Source: Pseudomonadota bacterium
GTDB taxonomy: Bacteria > Pseudomonadota > Gammaproteobacteria > Burkholderiales > SG8-39
Assembly (NCBI GenBank): GCA_025352885.1
Contig: JANXRZ010000257.1
Coordinates: 1 to 34,495 of the forward strand
DNA: 34,495 nucleotides
Reading direction: 5' to 3'
The position numbers and the translations under genes were made by a program. Shown in pieces: positions 7,360 through 15,077 of the stretch (positions within the stretch are counted from its first letter, which is position 1; every line of letters begins with the position of its first letter). Under the pieces are notes generated by a model that was given only the letters and a program-made list of their open reading frames with translations, ran no database searches and was not told the DNA's origin.

Positions 7360-8328
7360 CTAGTCGGTGAGCTTCACGCCGGACTTGCGGATGGCGTCGC
7401 CCCAGCGCGCGTTTTCCTGGCGAAGGCGCTGCGCGAATTCTTCCGGCGTGCCGCCGACCGGATCGGCACCGAGCGCGGAAAGCTTTTCCTTTACGTCCGG
7501 CATCTGGAGCGCCTTGGTCGCATCGGCGGCGATCTTGTGCACGATGTCCGAAGGCGTTCCCGCGGGCGCAAACAGCGCGTACCACGCCATCGCCTGGAAG
7601 CCGGGATAGCCTTGCTCGGCGATGGTGGGAATCTCCGGCGCGGCCGGATGACGCTGCAGGCTCGCGACGCCGATTGCCTTCAGCTTGCCCTGCTTTACGA
7701 GTTGCAGCGCGGAGGACATCTGGCTGAAGAACATCGTGACCTGTCCGCCCATCACGTCGTTGACCGCGGGACCGGTGCCTTTGTAGGCGACGTGGATCAT
7801 GTCCATGCCGGTCGCGCCCTTCAGCATTTCGCCTGCGATGTGCGGCGAGCTGCCAAGCCCCGGCGAGGCGAAGCTCAGCTTGCCGGGATTGGCCTTCGAG
7901 AGCGCAATGAGGTCGCTCACATTGTTTGCCGGCACCGCGGACCCGACTACTAGAACGTTCTGCACCGTGCCGAGCATCGTGACCGGAACGAAATCCTTGT
8001 TGATGTCATACGGGAGCTTCGAGCGCAGGTTCGGGAGCAGGACCGCATTGCCGACCGGCACCGTGATGAGGTTATAGCCGTCGGGCGCCTGCTTGGCGGC
8101 GAACTCCATGCCTATCAGCCCATCGGCGCCCGGCTTTGCCTCCACGATTACGGGCTGGCCCCACATCGCCTGCAGCTTGTCGCCGACCGCGCGCGAGAGC
8201 AGGTCGGACGGGCCGCCTGCTGCGAAGGCGTTGATGATGCGTACTGGCTTGGCGGGCCAGGACTGCGCGAAAGCTGGTTGTGCAAAAAAGGCGGGCAGGG
8301 ACAGGGCAAGGACTGCAAGCAGCTTCAT
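7360..8328 (-). CDS. Bug/TctC-family periplasmic solute-binding protein
   Basis: 322 residues. A Sec signal (MKLLAVLALSLPAFFAQPAFA) is followed by WPAKPVRIINAFAAGGPSDLLSR, VIVEAKPGADGLIGMEFAAK and YDINKDFVPVTMLG, the standard sequence blocks of the Bug family of tripartite-tricarboxylate-type receptors. Bug proteins bind small carboxylates or similar solutes in the periplasm. No TctA/TctB membrane genes are in the window, so this is one of the orphan receptors typical of Burkholderiales. A good ribosome-binding site (GGAGAG) precedes the ATG. The OCD-like gene ends 82 bp upstream, and the PhnD-like gene begins 16 bp downstream. The ligand cannot be inferred. Confidence 0.93.
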   Translation of the reverse strand: MKLLAVLALSLPAFFAQPAFAQSWPAKPVRIINAFAAGGPSDLLSRAVGDKLQAMWGQPVIVEAKPGADGLIGMEFAAKQAPDGYNLITVPVGNAVLLPNLRSKLPYDINKDFVPVTMLGTVQNVLVVGSAVPANNVSDLIALSKANPGKLSFASPGLGSSPHIAGEMLKGATGMDMIHVAYKGTGPAVNDVMGGQVTMFFSQMSSALQLVKQGKLKAIGVASLQRHPAAPEIPTIAEQGYPGFQAMAWYALFAPAGTPSDIVHKIAADATKALQMPDVKEKLSALGADPVGGTPEEFAQRLRQENARWGDAIRKSGVKLTD

Positions 8329-8410
8329 TCAACTCTCCGTATCGATCGATTGCTGAACATCAATATGCAAACACCATACCAGACCAGATGGCGCGACCGC
8401 GGGAGCCCGC

Positions 8411-9412
8411 CTAGCGATAGCGAAGTCGCTGCCCTATCCCCAGGCGCTTGGCTTTCTCGAGCATCGCCGCGCCCAGCGCAATGTCCGATAGCGGCAGGCC
8501 CCGATGCCAGAACAGAATCGTTTCCTTGTCGCTCTCACGGCCGCTCATGCGGCCCGCGACGATTTGACCAAGTTCCGCGTGCAACGTTTCCTCCGAAAGC
8601 TTTCCGGCGTCGACATGCGCGCGGAGCGACCCGAACGGCCCGGATCGGGCCTGGCCCCAGTCGTCCATGACCATCTTGTCCATGATGTCGGTGAGCGAAA
8701 GCTCGATAGCGCTCATCGTGCCGTACGGCATGACTAGTGCGCCCTTCTTGATCCATTCGGTCTTCAGCATCGGCGCCGGCTTCGTGAGCCGTGACGCCTC
8801 CACGACGATGTCGGCACCGCGCACGCAGGATTCCCAGTCTTCGGTCACTGTGACCGGCCTGCCCAGATCCTTTTCAAGCTGCGCGCCGAACGCGTTTCGG
8901 CTTTCGGGCCGGCGCGAATGCACGCGGATCTCCTTCAGGTCGAAAAGGTGGTTTAGCAGGCGCACGTTCCAGTACGCCGTGCCTCGCGCGCCCACATGCC
9001 CGAGGACCTTGCTGTTCTTGCGCGCCAGGTACTTGGCGCCCAATGCGGTAACGGCCCCTGTGCGCATGTCGGTGATGACCGAGGCATCGAGGATTGCGAT
9101 CGGCGAGCCGTTCTTCGGGTCGGCGAGATAAAGCATCGCGAGCTCGGAGGGCAGGCCGATCTTGTAGTTTTCGTAGAAATCGCCCACCACCTTGACTCCG
9201 GCCATGCCGAGCGGCGCGATGTAGCCGCGCAGGACGTTGAAGTGCCCCGGATAAGTCTTGTCCGGCACGAGATGCATGCGCGGCTCGATCACGACTTCGC
9301 CCATTCCCTGCGCCCTGAGACCGTCTTCGACTGCGTCCAGGATCTCCTGGTCGCTCATGTCAAGCGCTTCGATGTCCGGGGCGTTCAGGTAGTGCAGGGT
9401 GATTGGGTTCAT
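8411..9412 (-). CDS. ornithine cyclodeaminase / mu-crystallin family protein (copy 1)
   Basis: 333 residues from the ATG at 9412. The family fold is recognised by GVKVVGDFYENYKIGLPSE, ILDASVITDMRTGAVTALGAKYLA and the NAD-binding turn GHVGARGTAYWNV, which replaces the GxGxQA motif of classical ornithine cyclodeaminases. An ADIVVEASRLTKP segment follows. The family includes ornithine cyclodeaminase, ketimine reductases, and alanine or lysine dehydrogenase-like enzymes, so the exact reaction is unknown. It lies head to head with a clear paralogue (9502-10521). On its 3' side, after 82 bp, is a Bug receptor, suggesting that the enzyme handles a scavenged compound. An upstream in-frame ATG at 9520 would add unrelated residues and run into the divergent gene. 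Confidence 0.88.
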   Translation of the reverse strand: MNPITLHYLNAPDIEALDMSDQEILDAVEDGLRAQGMGEVVIEPRMHLVPDKTYPGHFNVLRGYIAPLGMAGVKVVGDFYENYKIGLPSELAMLYLADPKNGSPIAILDASVITDMRTGAVTALGAKYLARKNSKVLGHVGARGTAYWNVRLLNHLFDLKEIRVHSRRPESRNAFGAQLEKDLGRPVTVTEDWESCVRGADIVVEASRLTKPAPMLKTEWIKKGALVMPYGTMSAIELSLTDIMDKMVMDDWGQARSGPFGSLRAHVDAGKLSEETLHAELGQIVAGRMSGRESDKETILFWHRGLPLSDIALGAAMLEKAKRLGIGQRLRYR

Positions 9413-9501
9413 TTTTGCGGACGATTTCGCTCCACGCGGTACGCGCGGAATCAAAGCCAAGTTAGCATTCCGGCTTCCGCCCGTCCACGCCTGGAGCGAA
9501 C

Positions 9502-10521
9502 ATGCCGAGCAAGACCGCAATCAACGTCCGCCTCTTGAATCGCGCGCAGGTCGAGGCGCTCAGCCCCGGTCCGGACGACCTCATCGACGTCGTTGCCTCA
9601 GGCCTCGCAGCGCACGGGCGCAAGGAAGTCGTCATGCCGCCCAAGGGGCACCTGCACCTCGATCACGTAATGAACGGCCATTTCAATATCCTGTCGGCCT
9701 GGGTCGGGCCCATCAAGCGAGCCGGCATCAAGGTCATCGGCGACTACGTCGAGAACTGGCGGCACGGGTTGCCTTCCGAAGTAGGCATGCTCACCTTGTA
9801 CAACCCGGAGATAGGCGTGCCCGTGTGCATCATGGATGCGACGAGCCTCACCTGGCAGCGTACTGGGGCGGTGACCTGCGCCGGCGCGATGCACCTCGCG
9901 CCGAAGGATGCTTCCATCGTTGCCCACATCGGTGCACGCGGTACGGCTTTCGCGAATATCCAGTTGCTCGCGCGCAAGTTCAAGCTGAGGGAAGTGCGGA
10001 TCAACAGCGCCCGTCCGGAATCCCGCGAGCGCCTGGTTGCCCGCGTGGAGGAAGAGCTTGGAGTTCGTGCGAAGGCGTTTGCCAGCGCGGCAGAGGCCGT
10101 CGACGGCGCCGACATCGTCATCGAGGCGACTCGCCTCGAGAAGCCCGAAGTGCTGATTCCCAACTACGCGGTTAAAGCGGGTGCGCTCGTAGTGACCTAC
10201 GGCTGGATCATGGCGCTGGACCCGGCGGTCGTGATGGGCGCGTCTAAGATCGTTGTCGACGACTGGGCCCAGTGCAAGGTCGGCGGCGCTTTACATCCCC
10301 TGATCGAGAGCGGCAAGCTTACGGACGGCATGATCCACGCGGAGATCGGCCAGATCGTTGCGGGCTTGAAACCCGGGCGGGAAGAAAAAGACGGCACCAT
10401 CGTGTTCTGGCACCGCGGCTTTGCGGTCAGCGATGTCGTGCTGGGAAACTGGATTTTCGAGCGCGCCGAGAAAGAGAATGTCGGCACGATGTTCCCGCTT
10501 CTGGAGGCTGGCGAGGAGTAG
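9502..10521 (+). CDS. ornithine cyclodeaminase / mu-crystallin family protein (copy 2)
   Basis: 339 residues. It aligns along its whole length with copy 1 on the opposite strand; shared blocks include GHFN, GLPSE, RTGAV, the dinucleotide turn IGARGTA and EIGQIVAG, and the common C-terminus IVFWHRGFAVSDVVLG / ILFWHRGLPLSDIALG. The substitution of GARGTA for GxGxQA in both copies marks them as one sub-family distinct from classical ornithine cyclodeaminases. The start ATG is preceded by TGGAGCGAAC. The gap between the two copies is 89 bp and must hold both promoters. The product may act on the same substrate class as copy 1 or form heteromers; neither can be shown from sequence. A 75-nt intergenic repeat starts 2 bases after the stop. 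Confidence 0.88.
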   Translation: MPSKTAINVRLLNRAQVEALSPGPDDLIDVVASGLAAHGRKEVVMPPKGHLHLDHVMNGHFNILSAWVGPIKRAGIKVIGDYVENWRHGLPSEVGMLTLYNPEIGVPVCIMDATSLTWQRTGAVTCAGAMHLAPKDASIVAHIGARGTAFANIQLLARKFKLREVRINSARPESRERLVARVEEELGVRAKAFASAAEAVDGADIVIEATRLEKPEVLIPNYAVKAGALVVTYGWIMALDPAVVMGASKIVVDDWAQCKVGGALHPLIESGKLTDGMIHAEIGQIVAGLKPGREEKDGTIVFWHRGFAVSDVVLGNWIFERAEKENVGTMFPLLEAGEE

Positions 10522-10522
10522 G

Positions 10523-10597
10523 AAAGTCAAACTTTTAATTGTTCAGATCTAACAGCTACGCTCTTCTTCAGGCAGTTTTGTTGCGTGATTTGGAAAG
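10523..10597. repeat. 75-nt dispersed intergenic element, copy A
   Basis: This segment between the convergent OCD-like and ubiX genes aligns without gaps, over exactly 75 bases, to 17461-17535; about 51 of 75 positions are identical by eye. Both begin AAAGTCAA and end TTTGGAAAG. Best-conserved parts are 1-8, 11-15, 41-49, 51-54, 58-62 and 67-75. It holds no ORF. A short local stem ACGC/GCGT can form in the middle. The function is unknown: it could be a 3'-UTR or terminator-like element, a small RNA, or a decayed mobile repeat. Confidence 0.7.
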
Positions 10598-10609
10598 ACA
10601 GGGGTGAAC

Positions 10610-11212
10610 CTAGGCTTTCAGCGTCGGCGGAGGTCCACCCGGCCCGACATCCTCACCCCAGCGCTTCACCATCCCGGTGTCCAGGCCGAAAAGGTCGAGT
10701 GCGCGCCCGACCGAGTGATTCACGATGTCGTCGATTGTTTTGGGCTTCGTGTAGAACGCCGGCACCGGCGGCATGACGATGGCGCCCATCTCGGTCACTG
10801 CCGTCATGCTGCGAAGGTGCCCGAGGTGGTTCGGCGTCTCGCGCACCATCAGCACCAGCCGGCGACGTTCCTTGAGCACGACGTCGGCGGCCCGCGAAAG
10901 CAGGCTGCCCGTCACGCCGCTCGCGATTTCGGAAAGGCTTCGGATGGAGCAGGGCGCCACGAGCATCCCGAGTGTCTGGAACGAGCCGCTGGAAATGGCC
11001 GCGCCGATATCTTCGTTCCGGTAGACGACGCTCGCCAGTGCCTCGACGTCACGAACCTTGAGGTCAGTTTCGTAAGCCAGTGTCACCTGTGCCGACCGGC
11101 TCATTACGAGGTGCGTCTCGACATCCAGTTTCTTGAGCAGCTCGAGCGCGCGGATAGCGTAGATCGTCCCCGAGGCGCCGCTTACGCCGATGATGAGGCG
11201 AGGCGTGCTCAT
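10610..11212 (-). CDS. ubiX: UbiX-family flavin prenyltransferase
   Basis: 200 residues from the ATG at 11212. The N-terminal FMN-binding GVSGASGTIYAIRAL, the SSGSF motif, the block APCSIRSLSEIASGVTGSLLSRAADV and the VLKERRRLVLMVRETP segment are diagnostic for UbiX/Pad1. It makes prenylated FMN from FMN and a dimethylallyl phosphate donor, the cofactor needed by UbiD decarboxylases. The gene starts 2 bp after the UbiD stop, so cofactor maker and user form one operon. The C-terminus ends in a Gly/Pro-rich stretch (GEDVGPGGPPP). Whether this pair serves ubiquinone synthesis or another aromatic or unsaturated acid decarboxylation is not decided by sequence. Confidence 0.93.
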   Translation of the reverse strand: MSTPRLIIGVSGASGTIYAIRALELLKKLDVETHLVMSRSAQVTLAYETDLKVRDVEALASVVYRNEDIGAAISSGSFQTLGMLVAPCSIRSLSEIASGVTGSLLSRAADVVLKERRRLVLMVRETPNHLGHLRSMTAVTEMGAIVMPPVPAFYTKPKTIDDIVNHSVGRALDLFGLDTGMVKRWGEDVGPGGPPPTLKA

Positions 11213-11214
11213 TG

Positions 11215-12600
11215 CTAGCCCCGCACCTTGCGGATCAGCGCACGGGCGCGCTCGATCGCATCGGCCGGCAGCCTGTGCCGCTGCGCAAAATCGGGACGGG
11301 GCTTGGTCGCGTCGATGATCATCTTTGCGGTCTTGCCGTTGTCGTTCGACGGGTCGAGGATCGCCCCGTACGCATTTCGGATGATGTCGATGTCGTCGTC
11401 GGCCTGCATGCGCGTCGCCATCGCCCAGAAGACGTCCTGGTCGTCGAACACATCGACATCCTCGTCCACGATGATCACAAGCTTGAGGCTGAGGTCTTCG
11501 GCGAACGCGATCATGGCCGCATTTTTCTGCTGGCCCGGAACAGGGTTGCGCATCGCGATGACCGCATGAAAGCGGCACGTGCCCGATTTGGGGTAAGAAA
11601 CTTTGGTGACGTTGGAGAAGGTGCCACGCAACCCTTTGAGCAGGCGGGCTTCCTGGGGCACGGCGAGCATGCTGCAATGCTCGTCCGACATGCCGCCAAC
11701 CACGTCCTGGTAGATCGCGCCCTTGCGATGCGTGATCGCGGTGACCTCGATCACGTTTTCAGTGGAGCGCTCCGAGTGGTAACCCGTGAATTCGGCGAAC
11801 GGGCCCTCGGGCTCGCGCACGCCGGGAAGGATATGCCCCTCGAGCACGATCTCGCCTTCTGCGGGGACTTCGAGCGGAACCGTCACGCACTTCGAAATAT
11901 CGAGCGGGCGTCCGGCCAAACCGCCGGCGACGGCATATTCATCAACCGTCATTGAGCCTTTCCAAAGGCCGGCAAACGTCATGAGCGGATGGCCGCCGAT
12001 CACGATCGCAATCGGGATTTCCTTTTTCAGCTCCTCCGCCCGGCGCACGTAATCCCACAAGTGGCGGCGACTGTGCAGGCTCGTGCCCAGGCGCGTCTTG
12101 CCTTTGACCTGCATGCGGTGGTGGCTCGCATTGCGCACGCCGGTTTCGGGATCCTTGGCGATGATGATGCCGTTCGTGATGTAGCGCCCGCCGTCACGCT
12201 CGAAGTGCTTCTTGATCGGGATGCGCCCGAGGTCCACGTCGGCACCCTTGTAGACGACGTCCTGCACGGGGCCCTTATCGTGCAGCCTGGGCTCGAGCGC
12301 GCGGTCGCCACGAACGGCCCACTCCTCGATGAGGCGGTCCTCCGGCACGCCGAGCGCGAGCGCATATCGGCTGCGGGTCGCGAAGACGTTCGTGACGACC
12401 GGAAAAGCCGAGTCCGCAACGTTCTCGAACCAAAGCACCGGCGCCTGCCACGCGCGTCCGCGCTCGAGCTCGAGGGCGACCGCGGTGGCATCGAAGTCGA
12501 GCGCGATGCGGTCCTTGAAGCGCAGGATGTCCTTCGCGTTCTTGCGCTCGACCTGGTCGAGGAAAGCGCGAAGATTGAGTGCGTCGGTGGAAGCGGGCAT
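11215..12600 (-). CDS. UbiD-family prenyl-FMN-dependent decarboxylase
   Basis: 461 residues from the ATG at 12600, starting MPASTDALNLRAFLDQ. The active-site Glu pair lies in EPEGPFAEFTGY (Glu265 and Glu270), corresponding to Glu277 and Glu282 of Fdc1. The Arg in NASHHRMQV (Arg162) corresponds to Fdc1 Arg173. These three form the catalytic E-R-E network. The family reversibly decarboxylates aromatic or alpha,beta-unsaturated carboxylic acids. It is co-transcribed with ubiX, 2 bp downstream. UbiD members used for ubiquinone synthesis and those used for catabolism look alike at this level. The neighbours (OCD-like enzymes, Bug receptor) favour a catabolic role, which is inference. Confidence 0.92.
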   Translation of the reverse strand: MPASTDALNLRAFLDQVERKNAKDILRFKDRIALDFDATAVALELERGRAWQAPVLWFENVADSAFPVVTNVFATRSRYALALGVPEDRLIEEWAVRGDRALEPRLHDKGPVQDVVYKGADVDLGRIPIKKHFERDGGRYITNGIIIAKDPETGVRNASHHRMQVKGKTRLGTSLHSRRHLWDYVRRAEELKKEIPIAIVIGGHPLMTFAGLWKGSMTVDEYAVAGGLAGRPLDISKCVTVPLEVPAEGEIVLEGHILPGVREPEGPFAEFTGYHSERSTENVIEVTAITHRKGAIYQDVVGGMSDEHCSMLAVPQEARLLKGLRGTFSNVTKVSYPKSGTCRFHAVIAMRNPVPGQQKNAAMIAFAEDLSLKLVIIVDEDVDVFDDQDVFWAMATRMQADDDIDIIRNAYGAILDPSNDNGKTAKMIIDATKPRPDFAQRHRLPADAIERARALIRKVRG

Positions 12601-12672
12601 GCACAATCTCTGGCGTGAATGGGATCCGAAGTCTAGCAAGCCCCCGCAGGACGTGACAGGTGCGTGCAGGCT

Positions 12673-12701
12673 TTGTTTCGAATCCCGTTACCCACTATAT
12701 T
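12673..12701 (+). promoter_or_regulatory. putative sigma70 promoter of the ammonium transporter
   Basis: TTGTTT (12673-12678) and TATATT (12696-12701) are 17 bases apart, 67 bp before the amt start. I found no GG-N10-GC sigma54 promoter in the 168-bp gap, although nitrogen-regulated amt genes often have one. Confidence 0.4.
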
Positions 12702-12768
12702 GCGGCTGTGCCGGGGAACACCGGTGCGAGTAATAAGAACGACATCACACCTCTGGGAGGAGGACGCA

Positions 12769-13962
12769 ATGGACACGCTTAAAACCGGCTCGGACGCCCT
12801 GTTCGTGCTGCTCGGAGCAATCATGGTCCTGGCGATGCACGCCGGGTTCGCGTTTTTGGAACTCGGCACCGTGCGCTCGAAAAACCAGGTCAATGCGCTG
12901 GTGAAAATTCTCACCGACTTCGCCGTTTCGACGGTGGCTTACTTCTGCGTGGGCTATGGGATTGCGTATGGCGTGAGCTTCTTCGTCGGCGCCGAAGAAC
13001 TCGCCCAGCGCAACGGCTACGACCTCGTCAAATTCTTCTTCCTCCTCACTTTTGCAGCAGCGATCCCTGCCATCGTTTCAGGCGGCATTGCAGAACGCGC
13101 GCGCTTCCACCCGCAGCTTGCGGCCTCGATGCTGCTCGTGGCATTCGTCTATCCCTTTTTCGAAGGCATCGCGTGGAACCAGCACTTCGGCGTGCAGGCG
13201 TGGCTGAAGTCATCGTTCGGGGCCGAGTTCCATGATTTCGCCGGGTCGATCGTCGTACACGCGGTGGGAGGATGGGTCGGGCTGGTAGCCGTCGTGCTTC
13301 TCGGCGCGAGAAGGGGGCGCTATACCAAGGAGGGCAACATCGCGGCACATCCGCCTTCGTCGATCCCGTTTCTCGCGCTGGGTGCGTGGATCCTCTCAGT
13401 GGGCTGGTTCGGATTCAATGTCATGTCGGCGCAGGAGATCGGCAAGCTCTCCGGACTGGTCGCGGTCAACTCGCTCATGGCGATGGTCGGCGGGACGCTC
13501 GCTGCGCTGGTCGCGGGCCGCAATGATCCCGGCTTCGTGCATAACGGTCCGCTGGCCGGCCTGGTAGCCGTCTGCGCCGGGTCCGATGTAATGCATCCCG
13601 CGGGCTCGTTCGTCGTCGGCGCGGTTGCCGGCGCCCTGTTCGTATACATGTTCACGCTGACCCAGAACCGCTGGAAGATCGATGATGTCCTGGGCGTCTG
13701 GCCGCTTCACGGCTTGTGCGGCGCCTGGGGCGGGATCGCGTGCGGAATTTTCGGCGCGAAGGCGCTTGGCGGGTTGGGCGGCGTCGCGTTCTTGTCCCAG
13801 GTGATCGGAACGCTGCTGGGAATAGCGATCGCGGTGGGGGGCGGCCTGATTGTCTACGGCGGATTAAAAGCCGCGGTCGGCTTGCGCCTGGATGAAGAGG
13901 AAGAGTTCAACGGCGCGGACCTTTCGATCCACAAGATTTCTTCGCAGCCGGAGGGCCGCTGA
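12769..13962 (+). CDS. amt: ammonium transporter (Amt family)
   Basis: 397 residues with about 11 membrane helices. A very strong ribosome-binding site (GGGAGGAGG) lies 5 bases before the ATG. Conserved features are FLELGTVRSKNQVN in the first helices and the ammonium-recruiting Asp in HDFAGSIVVH (Asp156). The twin pore histidines are His164 and His314 (WPLHGLCGAWGG). There is no N-terminal signal sequence, unlike E. coli AmtB, and no glnK (PII) gene next to it. It conducts ammonium/ammonia across the inner membrane. The C-terminus (FNGADLSIHKISSQ) retains the family's regulatory-type tail. An upstream in-frame start at 12664 would lack the ribosome-binding site and is rejected. Confidence 0.95.
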   Translation: MDTLKTGSDALFVLLGAIMVLAMHAGFAFLELGTVRSKNQVNALVKILTDFAVSTVAYFCVGYGIAYGVSFFVGAEELAQRNGYDLVKFFFLLTFAAAIPAIVSGGIAERARFHPQLAASMLLVAFVYPFFEGIAWNQHFGVQAWLKSSFGAEFHDFAGSIVVHAVGGWVGLVAVVLLGARRGRYTKEGNIAAHPPSSIPFLALGAWILSVGWFGFNVMSAQEIGKLSGLVAVNSLMAMVGGTLAALVAGRNDPGFVHNGPLAGLVAVCAGSDVMHPAGSFVVGAVAGALFVYMFTLTQNRWKIDDVLGVWPLHGLCGAWGGIACGIFGAKALGGLGGVAFLSQVIGTLLGIAIAVGGGLIVYGGLKAAVGLRLDEEEEFNGADLSIHKISSQPEGR

Positions 13963-13974
13963 GGCCGGCGACGC

Positions 13975-14529
13975 TCAGCCCGCCGGCGCAACGATGTCGC
14001 CGGCGTGAAAGCCGAAGGCACCGCGCTTGCGGTCCTCGAACCAGTGCTTGAGAGTCAGGCCAACGGTTCGGAAAGCGATCTCTTTCCAGGGAATGGCCGA
14101 CTCCTCGAAGAGCGCCACTTCGAGGCTCTCCTCCCCGGGCGCAAAGGTAAGGTCGATGAGCTTGGCCAGGAAGAAAACGTGCACCTGGTTCACGCGGGGC
14201 ACAGAGAGCATGCTGAAGGCCGCGCCGAGTTCCACCCGGGCGCCGGCCTCTTCGAGCGTCTCGCGAAGCGCGCCTTCCGCCGCCGTCTCGTCGTTCTCCA
14301 TGAAGCCGGCCGGCAGGGTCCAGTAACCGTAGCGCGGCTCGATCGCGCGGCGGCAGAGCAGCACGCGTTCCTCCCAGACCGGGATGCAGCCCACTACGAG
14401 CTTGGGGTTCTGGTAATGGATTTCGCCGCAGTTATCGCACAGGTAACGGGGCTTGGTGTCCCCCGGCGGAACGCGATGCGCCACGGGCGACGCGCAGTTT
14501 GAGCAGAATTTCAGGAGCGGGCTGGGCAT
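13975..14529 (-). CDS. Nudix hydrolase with N-terminal zinc ribbon
   Basis: 184 residues from the ATG at 14529. The N-terminus has two CxxC pairs (CSNC, CDNC) forming a zinc ribbon of the Nudix_N_2 type. The Nudix box reads G-x5-E-x7-RE-x2-EE-x-G in the segment GFMENDETAAEGALRETLEE. Preceding strands include VLLCRRAIEPRYGYWTLPAG. Enzymes of this architecture hydrolyse nucleoside diphosphate derivatives such as NADH or ADP-ribose; the substrate is not determined. It converges with amt across only 12 bp and has no terminator between. It is divergent from the plus-strand membrane-protein operon that starts 97 bp away. Confidence 0.92.
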   Translation of the reverse strand: MPSPLLKFCSNCASPVAHRVPPGDTKPRYLCDNCGEIHYQNPKLVVGCIPVWEERVLLCRRAIEPRYGYWTLPAGFMENDETAAEGALRETLEEAGARVELGAAFSMLSVPRVNQVHVFFLAKLIDLTFAPGEESLEVALFEESAIPWKEIAFRTVGLTLKHWFEDRKRGAFGFHAGDIVAPAG

Positions 14530-14626
14530 GTCCGCGATGATACCTGCGGAGCGCACATTATCCGGCTGTCCGATCGCCGTTGGGGCCAGTGGTATCATCC
14601 TGCCGGATCAAAACAGGAGGCACCGC

Positions 14627-15070
14627 ATGAGTGCCGCAACAGCCCAGCCGGGCGGTTCTCACCAGCCCCACAAAGGGCAGATCGGCGAGTGGTTCTGGCG
14701 GTTTCTCGCCGTGGTGATGCTCGTCCTCGTCTGCTGGGTCGTCTGGATCGCAGTCCAGATCAGCCCTTCCGAAATGGTCCTGCCGGCGGCGTATGAAGCC
14801 GCGGCAAAAGGTCGCGCTTCGCGCAACTCGGGTGGCGCTATCGCGCCGGCCGTGGACCCGGCCCCCGCACAAGCCGCAAACGGGAACGCCGAAAGCGCTC
14901 CGCCGGTGGCCGTTACCGCGGTGGCCACTACAGCCGAGAGCGTCGTCCTGCCGACGGCTCCTTCGCTGCCCCCGGTAAACCTGGACAAGCTCAGGATGGC
15001 CGAATCGATCGAGACGCCCATTTTCGAGCGCACGAGGCGCCCCGCCCGTCCTGCCGCAGAGGCCCAGTAG
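14627..15070 (+). CDS. hypothetical single-pass membrane protein, Ala/Pro-rich
   Basis: 147 residues, not recognised. A perfect AGGAGG lies 6 bases before the ATG. A single hydrophobic helix (FLAVVMLVLVCWVVWIAV, residues ~26-43) follows a short polar N-terminus. The rest is low-complexity, rich in Ala, Pro, Thr and Val, with no catalytic motif, and likely extends into the periplasm. It is the first gene of a tight plus-strand unit: the AMP-ligase gene begins 7 bp later. The C-terminal sequence IETPIFERTRRPARPAAEAQ is basic. The role is unknown; anchoring or assisting the downstream enzyme is speculation. Confidence 0.75.
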   Translation: MSAATAQPGGSHQPHKGQIGEWFWRFLAVVMLVLVCWVVWIAVQISPSEMVLPAAYEAAAKGRASRNSGGAIAPAVDPAPAQAANGNAESAPPVAVTAVATTAESVVLPTAPSLPPVNLDKLRMAESIETPIFERTRRPARPAAEAQ

Positions 15071-15077
15071 CCGGCCC

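Noticed and set aside
8329-8410. Possible small gene or RNA between the Bug and OCD-like genes
   Set aside because: No ORF with a ribosome-binding site, no hairpin with T-run, and no similarity to the 75-nt element.
9413-9501. Palindrome-like CGCGGTACGCG in the gap between the two OCD-like genes as an operator
   Set aside because: The symmetry is imperfect and the sequence is built of GC-rich dinucleotides common here, so it is too weak to call.
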